Shown: piece after piece, positions 21,501-32,049 of the stretch
Layout: each line of letters begins with the position of its first letter
How positions within the stretch are numbered: the first letter of the stretch is position 1
Assembly: GCA_016271365.2 (NCBI GenBank)
Contig: CM057459.1
Coordinates: forward strand, 485,473,501 to 485,537,500
Length of the DNA stretch: 64,000 nt
Direction of reading: 5' to 3'
From: Neoceratodus forsteri
Taxonomy: Eukaryota > Chordata > Ceratodontiformes > Ceratodontidae
Notes under the pieces: generated by a model
What the model was told of the DNA's origin: nothing
What the model saw: only the letters and a program-made list of their open reading frames with translations
Database searches by the model: none
Translations under genes and position numbers: made by a program

Positions 21501-23339
21501 TCTTTCCCTCTCTTCTCATCTAGCAACATTAGCCCCCGATGAAGGATGTGGTGTAGCAAACATAGAGGCCCTTAAAATATTGCAATATTAAAGTTTGTTT
21601 GTCTTGCTCTCTTGGGTCTCAAACACTTGGGTTAATGCCACTTGCCAATGACTTAACAGACAGAGACAAAGTGAGTGGGATCGGGGCTTAGTGAGTGAGT
21701 GAACATGTTGCTGGAGTGGCTAAAATGTATACTGCAGTAGTGGGGTTGCACCAAGCTGAGGGCCCATCAAATGAGCTTGATACTGCTAGACATTCAACTG
21801 CTTGGACCTGACTCATCACTAATTTAACACCAAATCCCACAACTGGCAGACAATGGAAAGTTAACCTGCTGGCTGTGTTACTATTCCACTGAGGAGGAAG
21901 AGGAGAGGAGAGAGGCCATTTTGGTCCCTTTTGGAGCTAGGATCTGCCACAACAGGGGGCCAGTGGAAGGTCCCCCTTTTGCTGAGTGTGTTGCTACTCT
22001 GGTGGGGAGAGAGCAAACAGAATCCATTTTAGGTCACCAAGCTCTGCTTTGGAGTCCCCCTCCTGCTGGCCTCATTGCTACTTTGAAATACAGATGAACT
22101 AATACCAAACTTACATTCAATGAATGTGGCAGATTTTGACAATTTTATCCTGGCTTTGGCTCAGTTGAATCATTGAGCCACTTAGGGATTACTTCTACCT
22201 TTGGCCAGTTAAAAAAAGTAATACTTTACCCTTTCCAGGTAGCCAGGGCCAGTTTCATGACCACCTTCAGCCACCCTGCTCATCACCCCCCCGCCATTGC
22301 TTTACAAAACAAAATTCTGGCTCTTGGTCCTGTAGCAGGTGTTGACTGAGTGTTTTGTTAAATATATGACTGGAGGTCCAAGGGAGGGTAGAAGAGGTTG
22401 GTATTGAGTGGGGTGAGTATATGGTGCCTATGGGGTGCCATTTACCCCAATTTTTAGCCTACTAATATCCAATACTAAGGACCTAAAATGTCCTTGGTCA
22501 AAGTATCAAAGCCAAACTGAAGACAGGGGGTCCAAATTGAAGATAAACCAAAGTTTTCAATTTCCACATTTACTCACCCTTATTCCAGTGAGGAGTGAGT
22601 AAGAATAGTCAATCTAAAAATGTGTCTTTTCCATCCTTCCTGTCTCCTGTGGAAGAGAAATTGGTGGCTCCCTACTTCAAAAGAAAATCGGGGTATTTAT
22701 CCTGAAACTTATATACTTGAGCCAGCCCAAGTGGCTGTATGCAGCTGATGGGTGTAGTAAAAACAACCCAACCCCTTTTTCAGCCTCAACAGGGTTTGAG
22801 ATTCAGTTGTTGAATTTCATACAGTAGCTGGATAGAATTGTGTGTGCTGACTAAGGACCATGTGGCATTCAGACTGAACAAAAGATGGCAACTTCATTAT
22901 TAGTTAACACTTACTCTGGGTAATTATGCTCACAGGTGAATTCCTGTATACAAATACTGTAGTCTGGCAGGGTTGCAGTACCACTTGTCACCACTTGTTC
23001 CCTGTCAGGACACATGATAGCTATAATGTATTATCAAGCATTTAAGCAGTTTACATACATATCATGCTTTGCTTACAATTATATTTCTAACATTCTACTG
23101 ATTTAAACTCTTAATTGATAAAAGTAGCTATCAGTGAAGCTCAGGGTAGACTAACTGAACACTTCTGGCTCAGTGGAATGATTATTCTGTATCCTGGTCA
23201 CTTTCCTTGAAATAATTTAACTCCATTCATTCTTTTATTTACAAGTCCTGTCCTTGTGGTTGGACCAACACTTGCCTTGTTCTAGTAACAAAACTCCATC
23301 TTACAATAGCTGGTTCTATGACTGGCTATTATCTTAATG
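21500..23339. other. Intergenic; possible retroelement tail near 21535
   Basis: GATGAAGGATGTGG...AAACATAG and a TTGCAATATTAAAG stretch (21538-21595) resemble retroelement 3' tails, family unknown. The rest to 23339 shows no gene. Part of 22800-23339 may be the 3' end or LTR of the minus-strand gypsy relic, but I could not find a matching LTR. Confidence 0.4.
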
Positions 23340-23429
23340 ACTTCTGCTGTGGTCAAGTTGATGGTACTTCAATTTCTGATAGTACCAATTTTACCCCATT
23401 TGGTGGATCATCTAGTGGATCTCCCAGAA

Positions 23430-24480
23430 GCGGAGGCAGTCTATCATCTTGTAAACCATGTCCTTCTTTCTCTTGAGAGTGAAGGAGTACAATGTGATGA
23501 TTGCTGTCCCTTAACAGACTGTGTGGAATTTGCAGAAGCTTGGAACAAGGTGACAGCTGCTCTCTCACCTGTAAAGAAGTCTCCATGTTCAGAATCCAGA
23601 CCCATTCTCCAGGATGAAGTTTTGACAAAGTGCAGACTCTATGCCTTGAGTAGACAAAATAGCCTGGAAATAAAGTAATGAGATGTGAACAATCTTGGTA
23701 CAGTACATCCAGCAGCCCTGGGTTTGGTTTCCACAACATCCACTTGCATGTTGTGTGACCCTGAGCAAGTCACTTAGACTCCCTGTGTTCCGGTATGTAG
23801 CTGGAAACAAGCTTGGGTGCAGCATGCCTTTCCTGCCCCAAACCATAAAAGAAAAATAAAATAATTAAACTGATCATAGTAATTGACTTTTCCCTCATTT
23901 GAAAGTTACAGAGTCAAAAGAGGTAGTTGGATGGGTACTGGTGTTCTCAGCTTCCAAGAAATCAGTAGTTCTGCACAACTGTATCCATTGGCAAGTGTGT
24001 AGCTCAAGTAAACAAGTAAAGAAACTGGTATGGGTTAACTGTTTCTTGAAAAGACTGTTTGCAGTTTGAACTGCTCTTACTATGTTTCCATTGCTTTATG
24101 GATTTTGCGGACTGCTGCTAAGATGTGAAAATATTGAACAAGTAAACTGCAGACCATTGCTCAATATTAGAGCCCTGCATACTCCATGATGAGGTCAAAT
24201 AGGTTCCAGGTATCTGGTGAGATGGCTCACTATACTGAGGCTCTGCTGAACAACTTTGTAAGTTCCTTAAGTGGTAGTCAGTGACTACTTGGAATTTGTG
24301 ACTTTGGAGGTTGAACAGATCCATAACCACATTTTGCCATGGTACTGTCCTGAAAAGAAGATGGAATCACTGGCTCCATTGAGTTGCTGTGCAGTTTGGT
24401 AAAGACTTCCCATCTGATCAGGTAGTTGTTTGTGTCCACTAAGCCTGGCAACTATACAGTCTACTGTGTTTTCCTGCAGC
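23430..24480 (-). pseudogene. Integrase relic of the second gypsy element
   Basis: The frame at 24330-24118 reads VVMDLFNLQSHKFQVVTDY, matching the integrase core around its first catalytic aspartate. Around 24080-24000 lies a remnant of the end of the core (VQTANSLFKKQL). The frame at 23739-23353 reads LHPGEWVWILNMETS and REQLSPCSKLLQIPHS, the C-terminal domain of this lineage. The second aspartate and the glutamate are not visible in a continuous frame. Confidence 0.7.
23690..23865 (+). mobile_element. MIR-like (CORE-type) SINE
   Basis: Contains CCTGGGTTTGG (decayed B-box region), TGTGACCCTGAGCAAGTCAC and TTAGACTCCCTGTG, which match the wording of MIR-type tRNA-derived SINEs, and ends in an A-rich tail AAAAGAAAAATAAAAT. 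It sits inside the gypsy integrase relic. Confidence 0.6.
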
Positions 24481-24783
24481 AATTCCTGATGTTCTGATGT
24501 CCCTCATGTAGTAATCTAAGGGTAATAGCTGGTTGAGATTGAGGAATCAATAGTCTGGTTCCTTATAAAAGTTGCCCATCTTGAAATGTCAAAGTGTATC
24601 ATTCATGCCAGAACAATCTCACAGAATCTTGATCCTGAACTCTTGGCAGCCAATCATGCTGGCAAACATTTAGGACCTTTTGGGAAATGATCTTTCTGCA
24701 CTTGTCTGATTTGTTGGAGGTTGCTGTCAGATGCTGGAAGAATGTTTCCTACTTGAGCAAGATAGATAGTTTCTTCCATGAGT

Positions 24784-26010
24784 CTAGTATTTCCTCCAGT
24801 TAAACTGTCCATTCAGAGGCATTCTGGACAGTGTATCAGCTATGAGAAAAGACTTTCCTGGGACATGAACAACATTGCAGGCATTTCTCATCAACCACAT
24901 GCAGAATCTTTGTATCTTGGAGGAAGGCCATCTAGGACCTTGGTGCATACCTCTCAACCTTTTATCCTCTAAATGTGGTACATTGCTTCTCAAAATGTAG
25001 AATAAATAGGCAAAATGTGGGGCACCTAATCAAATTTTTAACTAAGAAGCTTAGAACACAATTAAGATATATGCCTTTATGTACACAAAGTTTGTTGTTA
25101 ATTAAATAATATATTTTCACATTATTTACTGTGTATTTTTGTTTTAAAATCTTAACATTGAATGTGGGACAGATCCTCTCAATGTCGAACTGGGAACTTT
25201 TGTAAAGTAAAATGAGGAACTGCTCCTTGTAATGTGGGGTTAAAGTTCTTATATCTTTTTTGTTTCAATGGCAGTGCTGGCATGAATTTCCAGTTGTTTC
25301 TCCATTCCTATGAAGCCCCACACTTAGAAACATTTGGGGAATGTGTCATTCTCTTGATGGCTGACAGGTCAGGCTGTACATTTTTGTTTGATATAATTTG
25401 TCCCAGAAACCAGACTTTGGTTTTCTGGAACCTTACATGTATTTGCATTCAAGGTAATTCTAGTGCTCTGGGCTTTCCTCAGGACTGAATATACTCTCCA
25501 GTCATACTCCTTAAAGACAAGAATGTAATCTGTGTGGCACACAACACTTCCCAAGCCTTCTAGGACTCAACACATTTTTTTTGTTGGAAGTGTCCAGGAT
25601 TGAATAAAATGTCAAAAGGCAGCCTTTAAAAATGGTAGTGCCCAAAGGGCATAATAAAGATGGTCAGTATCTCTGATGCCGCTGACAGGTACAGTATATG
25701 TGCTACAATCTTTTATCAGCATTGTAACTGGTGAACAGAGTTGCATCTACAGTATCCCCAGCATCTGTTCCACTAAGGAAATGATGTACTGGTCCTGTAT
25801 GACTCGTTCAGCTTGGTAAGGTTGAAGTAGACATATATGGCCTTATTCAGCTTAGAGACCACCTCCATTTCAGTACACCAATCTGTAAGTCTGTCAAACT
25901 TTGTTATCATTTCCAGGTTCTCCATTCTGGATAGTTCCTCTTTGACTTTGGACATTAACAGAACTGGGACCTGTCTGGGTGCTGTCAAATAAAATGGCAT
26001 GGCTCCTGTC
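24784..26010 (-). pseudogene. RT-RNase H relic of the second gypsy element
   Basis: The frame at 26000-25773 reads LTAPRQVPVLLMSKVKEELS and YFNLTKLNES, the RT N-terminal region. The frame at 25554-25369 reads VVCHTDYILVFKEYDWR where active relatives have a D-D catalytic pair; here it is D-Y. The frame at 24993-24784 reads VVHVPGKSFLIADTLSR, the end of the RNase H-connection region. Most of RNase H is missing, and about 240 bp of unrelated sequence lies between the last two parts. Confidence 0.75.
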
Positions 26011-27199
26011 GTAAGCCGCAGGTGCTACTTTATGTTGAGTTCTCCTTCAGGCCATTAAATAATGTTGGAAATTTCTTAATCAGCCTGCTTTGTTTGACAA
26101 TGCCCAGTCACAGGAGAAGATGAAGCTATATAGTAACTTATCTTACTAGTAATGGGGTGTGGAGGAGCCTCACAATTTAACTGACATCCAGACTTTTGTT
26201 GCTGTCTTTGTTAATGATGGTGATGAACACTCCTAACATATCCAGAGTGTATCTTCCTAGCCTCAAGGCTTTTCTTGTTGCCCTCTAGGGTAGATAGTGT
26301 TTTCTACTCCATTTCCGATACTGAGTTTCTGGCATAGTGTTCATAACTGTGCCTGTTTCTGGTTTAAACTCTGCTGCCTGCATCCTTTTTTGTTCGGTAG
26401 AACTTTTGCTCTCCAGCAATGTTCGTCTGTCATGGATACACCATGATCCCAGAGATATACTGTGTTCTGACCCATTTACTCCCAGTCTCACCTGTGTTCA
26501 ACGCCATCTCTAGGTTCCCCATGACATGCCCTCTGTGGCAGGGGCTCCAAGTGAGGGCCAAATCCCTTTCTCCCACCGATACAGCCACAATGTGGACTAG
26601 TATCCAGTGTGTGCAGGCACTAGGGCCCTGAAGAGTCCAGGATCTCAGGTAATCAGACAGATGGTACATGGATTTTCTCCTTGGTTTTCTCCCCATCTTC
26701 CCTCCTCCTCTCTGTAATGCATTGAATTCATGCGGCAATGTCCTGCAGAGGGAGAGAACATCTTTCTCCCACCGCAGGGGTCACTGCAGTACTGGCTGAC
26801 GAGCGCCATACCTACCCAAATGCAGTGCATTGCCAATCAGTAGCTGCTATGCTCAGGCCTGTCTTCCAATGTGGCAGTCCAGGCACACTCCTGAGTTCAG
26901 GTCACTTGCACAGCAGTGAGTGCAGTACACTGCAGTGGGGCCATTGGGGTGGCTGAACTCTGCCTGTATCTTGTTGATAACAGTTATCATAATCTAGCCC
27001 AGCCCATGGCTCTGAACTGTTCCCTGAAAGGCATATTCAGTGTCATACACTGGCACATCTTGTACTTCCTGACAACTGATCTACAGTGCACTCTTGTAGT
27101 GCTCCACTTTGTGACATACAGTACTGTACCTGGAGAGTGACACATTTTGCTGGACTCTGGACTTTTGAAAGTGTCATTATTTTCCTTTTCCTGTTTTAT

Positions 27200-27976
27200 G
27201 TATCATTTCTTGGCACTATATCTCCCTCTGTCTCTGATCCTGATTCTCTTTAGAAGTAGGAATGGATTTCTTCGGACTCCTCTCTGTGGAGAAATTGCTG
27301 TTCTGCCTCTGAACCTGGCCTGAGGTCCAACTGCAGTCTCTGTACAGGTTTGCTCTGTAAGGCCTAGAGATGGGTGAAGAAAGCAAAATTCACTCTGTGA
27401 ATTATTTGTGAATTTTGTGGAATTCACAAAGTGCAAATTCGTGAAATTCACGGATCGCAAATTGCGGAAATTTACCATGAAGTGCTAAATGTGGAATTTT
27501 ATCCACAAATTCTGCACTTCATGGACAAAATTCCACAATTCACAGCAAAAACTTCACAATCCGGGTGAAGTTGAAGATTCCTAGGTATGGGGAAGATTTG
27601 TGAAGCTCCACAAAGTGTGAATTTTTGGCACTTCACTTGAACTTCAACGGTGAAGTTTTACTTTGCCACATATCCAGTTAGGCCTTTGTGATAACCTTCT
27701 ACTATGTGAAGTTGTCGTCAGCTACATCTGTTCAGCCAATCTGCTGTCTCAGAGTACCATGATGATTCAGTCTTGGATCAGTTTGTCTTATAGGTCCTCA
27801 TAGCTACAGTGCTCCACTAGGGCATATAGTGCTGCAACAAACCCATCCACCAGATTTTCCTTTGGTGATGCTAGGCTGCTCACTTGACAAAACTTTTCAA
27901 AGGATTTGAGCCATTTCTGGAACTTACCATGGTTGGCAAAATCAAATGGTTCAGTTGGCTGCATTGGATTGGTCAC
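27200..27976 (-). pseudogene. Gag relic of the second gypsy element
   Basis: Starts with Met at 27976 and reads EPFDFANHGKFQKWLKSFEK, the typical capsid start of this gypsy lineage, followed by LVEHCSYEDL and a stop. Downstream coding remnants continue to about 27685, where a hAT-like MITE interrupts, and resume to about 27200. Confidence 0.7.
27365..27676. mobile_element. hAT-like MITE inserted in gypsy gag
   Basis: Starts TAGAGATGGGTGAAG; the reverse complement of its end, TGGATATGTGGCAAAG, is similar. Flanking octamers GTAAGGCC (27357-27364) and GTTAGGCC (27677-27684) match at 7 of 8 positions, as expected for a hAT 8-bp duplication. The interior repeats GTGAATT and CACAAA words in both orientations. 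It is 312 bp and non-coding. Confidence 0.7.
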
Positions 27977-27980
27977 TGAA

Positions 27981-28669
27981 ATTGCCTTGACAACTTTTCA
28001 GTAGGTTACTTTAAATAAATTCACTCTGGCAGATTTTTCCGTTTTTAGAATACTGGCACATATCTCTACATTTTTAAAGATTTTCGATCAGCTGTGCTGT
28101 GCTGTGCAGGGCAACTTCAAACTGATAGCTTCCTGATTTTTTATGTTTACTTGCCACAATCTATCAAACATATTGCAATTGATCTGAGCTGTGAGATGGC
28201 TTTTGGTGCTTACTCTTCTCCACCTATCACAGCTTCGGAACATCCAATCTCTTTCCCAATTCTCCCAACTCTCTGGCTTTCTATGCCTTTTTTGTTTGAA
28301 ATACTTGGTCAATCGCTAGGCTGGAAAATGTAAGATGGAAGTGAGTGTTTCTTCTGCAGCATGTACTTCCTACCACCAATGTTTTTTGAATATTTTGTTC
28401 CTCCTCAGTGGTGCTGTCCAGTGCTTTGTTCCTCTGCCATCCTGGAGACAACAGAGATGTTGCACAATGATCTTAGCTTTCTCCTGGCTGTGGCCACCAT
28501 GCTAGGTATGCCACTTGTGGCACATGTTCTGACTCCCCCCAACCCCATACTGACAGCACCGGTTTTGTTCTATATATGTGTTCAGTAGCATTTCTGCTGC
28601 TCTCTCCCACCACCCTCAGCAGAGTGGTGATGGAAAGCCATTTTCTGTTTTGTCATGCTGCGGAGTGGA
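27981..28669. other. Intergenic; possible 5' end of the gypsy relic
   Basis: No gene recognised. By position the 5' leader or LTR of the minus-strand gypsy element could lie here, but no matching LTR pair was found. Confidence 0.4.
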
Positions 28670-28910
28670 GCACAGCAGTTCCACCAACCCCCACACATAC
28701 AGTCTGACACTGGAGTGCTCAATCCCCAGTGCCAACAAGCAACACTCCCCACACAGTCTGTCATACCAAGGTGGCCAACCCCCAGTGCCACCAAGCAAGA
28801 CCCCCTCTGCCACACCCACACTGTTTGACACTGGGGTGCCAAGCCCCTGGTGCAAGTCAATAATGCATTGACACTGGAGTGCCAAATCCTCAGTGTCAGA
28901 ACCTGAAAAA
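28670..28910 (+). repeat. Degenerate tandem repeat, about 60-bp unit
   Basis: Words such as TGACACTGGAGTGC, CCCCAGTGCCA and ACCAAGCAA recur about four times. This makes an open frame in several phases, which I treat as spurious. Probably the interior of a non-autonomous DNA element. Confidence 0.6.
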
Positions 28911-29656
28911 ACAAGAAATTTCCCTCATCATTCCTTTTATTAACACACACAAAAAAATAGAAAAAAAAAAGAAAAACATCCATATATGTCTTCTAGCACT
29001 GAACTCCTTCCCCATTCTGACCCCCTCTCAGCCCTCACCACTTCCCCTACTCCTCACTTACAGCACACACTGGCCAGGATGCAACACAGTACCTTGCAGT
29101 ATTACTGCAAAATGCTATAGTATGCTACAGCTAGCAGTGTAATTCAATGGCAATTAAGCCCTTTTATCATGCTGTATTTTGTGACACGTCATTTACTGCA
29201 AAGTACTGCACTGCATCCTGACTGGTTCTGCTGTACCTTTTTATGGTCCAATAAAGTTATCCTCTCTGTGACCAAGGAAGCTCCTCTCCCTATGCTGCTA
29301 GACTGTGAAGTGACTGAAAAGAAATCCGATTAATGGCATTTTAATGCTTTTTAGACTTTTATTCATAACTTTTTCATTTTTTATTTTTTTCCCAGCTTTT
29401 CAATATAGCCTTTTTATTTTCCTCACCTCAAGAACAAAGCAGGTGATGTTTTAAATACCCTCTGAAATATGTTTTCCCAGTCACTCTGTGAAATCACCTT
29501 TCAGATGGGTTTGAAAAATTCTACCCATCTTGATTGTAGAGTGTGGTCATGAAAAGACTATATTAAAGAATTTGGGGCAAAAAATCTCAGAAAACAACAA
29601 AATTATGAACAAATACTAACATTTGTTCAGTGTTTACTCATAACATTGCAGTTGTT
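28911..29656. other. Intergenic; shares a segment with 14660-14700
   Basis: GTGAAATCACCTTTC at about 29488-29502 matches the repeat region near 14690, so a related unclassified repeat may lie here. Otherwise nothing is recognised. Confidence 0.35.
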
Positions 29657-29660
29657 TTAA

Positions 29661-30510
29661 AGGAGCACTACAATCAAGATTTGCAAAAACATATGTTGTC
29701 TAGAGTGTTTTGAATTGTTTGTTTTGTCCTGGTGTGTCCTTCCCTTTGTCTGGTCTTAGGAGGATTTTTTCCCTAAATTTACTTACTAGTTTTATGGCCT
29801 CTGGGGATCTTTATGTTAGAATGGTTTATTGCTCTTCTTTAACCTACAATGCATCCTGTCTCATGTGACAGTGATGCATCTGGTACCACTGAGTCAGTGA
29901 GCGAAAGTACTACAGCATTAATCTGAAGATGGAAGCCCGATGTTCCAGCCTCACTCTAATTCATTATTTTTGTTTTCTATATGTTTGTCTAGGTCTAGCC
30001 AGTAGGAGTAAATGTTTTGCTTTTAAAGCTTTTAATTTCATCAAACTACACCCAGCCATAAAAAGCACACAAATTACCCTAGGTCATCAGTGCTATAATT
30101 AGTAAAGACTCTATATGTTTTCTTAAAGAATACCCACTCAGTTAGACCTCACATGATTGCTAAGTTGTAAATGTTGACTTTGGTGCCTACTAGATACAGA
30201 TAATGGCTTAAAATCATAGTTGTACTGCTTTAAAATTTACCATAAACTGGTACTTGCTTAATCCATGGTCCCGTACATATCACTGTCACATGGGACAGGA
30301 GGCATTGTAGGGAAAAGAAGAGCAATAAACCATGGAAATATGGAGATCCCAAGAGGACGTAACACTAGTAGGAAATGCCATAAGACTAGTAGGAAAACTG
30401 AGAAAAAACTCTGAATAGCAAACAAAAAGAAGGACACACCAGGACAAAACACACAAATGAAAACACTCTTCACTTCATACATTTTTGCAAATTGTTACTG
30501 TAGCACCCCT
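29661..30510. mobile_element. TTAA-flanked foldback element (piggyBac-like MITE)
   Basis: Flanked by TTAA at 29657-29660 and 30511-30514. The ends are inverted repeats: AGGAGCACTACAATC on the left and AGGGGTGCTACAGTAAC as the reverse complement of the right end. Similarity continues inward for about 230-260 bp per arm (shared words TTTTGTCCTGGTGTGTCCTT and TGGTTTATTGCTCTTCTTT), with a loop of about 370 bp. It has no coding capacity. TTAA targeting is the hallmark of piggyBac-type transposases, hence the tentative class. Confidence 0.8.
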
Positions 30511-30943
30511 TTAAATTTTGAACCCACATTTAAAACACAGTAATTTATTTACCCCATCTAATGAACATTGCAGCTGTTATTTTCAAATCCCCTTCCCTCC
30601 CCTCATTCCCTCCCCTCCACCCTCCCACAAAGCTAGTTCTACTTTTATAGCACAGGATTTGACTGACAACAGGAACTTCCTGTTTGGGAGCAGGAAGTAA
30701 GTGATCACAGAGCCACCAAAGACCCACCATCCTAGAAGGGGAAGAGAGCCTCCAGCCCCTCTAGCTGCTGGAGGTCTGCCTTTGAGCAAGTAAGGGTCTA
30801 CTGAGAAATATAGGATATTCTTGTCTCAGAACAGGACAATCAGGAGCTTAAAGGGCACACAGGCAGAAAGTAAGGAGAAAGAGAGAGAAAAAAACAGAGG
30901 AAAGAGTAAGGATTGCAAATAGTTAAGGGGCCAGAAATAAGAC

Positions 30944-31870
30944 ATGACTGGAGTGGTGCAGTGCAGTGGCTGTGGAGCAGCAGTCTTCCGGGAGATGTTC
31001 TGGAGGATGCGGTGTTGTCCCATCTGCAGGCACCTCTCTGGGCTGAGGGAGGAGGTTGCTCATCTCCAGGCAGAGTTGTCCAGGATTTGTGGGACCTCCT
31101 CTTCCATCCAGGGACCACCAGTGCCACTGCTGTTGCCTCAGAGGTTGCCAAGAAAGAGGAGTGGTTGGACCACAGCTGGCTCAGGGAGGGTCAGGGTGGT
31201 GGAACAGAGGTGCATCCCTCCAGTTGTACCTCTCCACAATTCCTATGCCATTCTGGCAAAGTGTGGTTCCTCTATGGAGGAACCCGCAGTGGAGACCAAG
31301 GAGGATGCTGGGAACCTCCACAAAGGAGACCCACAGGAGGGTGGCAGGGGACTCCACAGGGGAAGGAAACAACTCCTGGTGGGGGACTCCATTGTTAGGA
31401 AGGTAGAACTGGGGGAGGAAGGGGAGAGGGAGGTAAGGTGCCTGCCTGGTGCCATGGCTTGGAGGAACAGGGAGCGAATCCTCAGAATTGCCAGAGCAGC
31501 TGCACAGGGGAGGGAGCTGGATGTCATTGTCCACCTAGGGACAAATGACCTGGCTGAGAAAGAAATTAGAGAAGTGCAGGAAGAGTTTGTGGAATTGGGG
31601 AGGGGCCTTAGACAAGTAGCACACACGGTAACCTTCTCAGAGGTGCTGCCCATCTATGGTGTAGGAGAAGCTAGGGTGTTCCGCACCATGGGATTAAATC
31701 AGTGGTTGAAAAACTGGTGTGGAGCTCAGGGATTTGGCTTCATTGGGGACTGGGGGTCCACCTGGAGTGATGCAAGGCTATACTGGCATGATGGGCTGCA
31801 TCTGTCCAGGAGGGGAACCAGGATCCTAGTTGATAGGTTTAAATGTTTCATTGCCAAGCATTTAAACTAG
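30944..31870 (+). CDS. CR1 ORF1 protein: zinc finger plus SGNH esterase
   Basis: An open frame of 308 codons from ATG 30944. Residues about 8-32 hold paired cysteines (CSGCG and CCPIC), a zinc-finger-like region, followed by a short heptad stretch (LREEVAHLQAELS). Residues about 145-305 carry the SGNH-hydrolase blocks: LLVGDSIV (serine in GDS), VIVHLGTNDL (GTND) and WHDGLHLSRRG (catalytic D and H in DGLH). CR1 ORF1 proteins of this type bind RNA and have esterase activity; the exact role of the esterase in retrotransposition is unsettled. The gene ends at a TAG and ORF2 starts about 180 bp later. All catalytic blocks are present, so the encoded protein could still be made, but I cannot see transcription signals. 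Confidence 0.85.
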   Translation: MTGVVQCSGCGAAVFREMFWRMRCCPICRHLSGLREEVAHLQAELSRICGTSSSIQGPPVPLLLPQRLPRKRSGWTTAGSGRVRVVEQRCIPPVVPLHNSYAILAKCGSSMEEPAVETKEDAGNLHKGDPQEGGRGLHRGRKQLLVGDSIVRKVELGEEGEREVRCLPGAMAWRNRERILRIARAAAQGRELDVIVHLGTNDLAEKEIREVQEEFVELGRGLRQVAHTVTFSEVLPIYGVGEARVFRTMGLNQWLKNWCGAQGFGFIGDWGSTWSDARLYWHDGLHLSRRGTRILVDRFKCFIAKHLN

Positions 31871-32049
31871 CCAAGGGGGGAGGCACTGGAAAGGAGCAGG
31901 GAAATCCTAGCCCTCCCCAAAAAATCACGGTAAACACCAACATAGAGGTGTCGATAGGGAGAAGGCCAGGGGTAAATGGAGAAAGTGACAAAGGCAAGAA
32001 GGACAGGGATGGGGCAAAAAGGAGTAAGGCCATCAGGAAATAGAGGGTA

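Larger units (their letters stand above)
23340..27980 (-). mobile_element. Second Ty3/gypsy retrotransposon relic, conventional pol order
   Basis: Minus-strand fragments in order gag (27976-27200), RT (26000-25369), RNase H end (24993-24784), integrase core (24480-23900) and integrase C-terminus (23640-23440) resemble the vertebrate gypsy lineage commonly annotated as K02A2.6-like. RT precedes integrase, unlike the element at 878-9075. It is broken by a hAT-like MITE in gag (27365-27676), a SINE (23690-23865) and further unexplained sequence at about 24995-25235 and 26440-26960. LTRs were not found. Confidence 0.75.

Noticed and set aside
23337..23678. Plus-strand 113-codon ORF
   Set aside because: It is the antisense shadow of the gypsy integrase C-terminal relic, whose motifs are on the minus strand.
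24995..25235. Named DNA transposon between RT and RNase H of the second gypsy relic
   Set aside because: The sequence is foreign to gypsy, but inverted ends and a target duplication could not be found, so it was left unclassified.
28578..28983. Overlapping ORFs on both strands at the degenerate 60-bp repeat
   Set aside because: Open frames in several phases are expected from tandem repetition. No domain or start context supports a protein.
30913..31406. Other plus-strand ORFs overlapping CR1 ORF1
   Set aside because: They are alternative frames of ORF1. Only the 30944-31870 frame shows the zinc-finger and esterase motifs.
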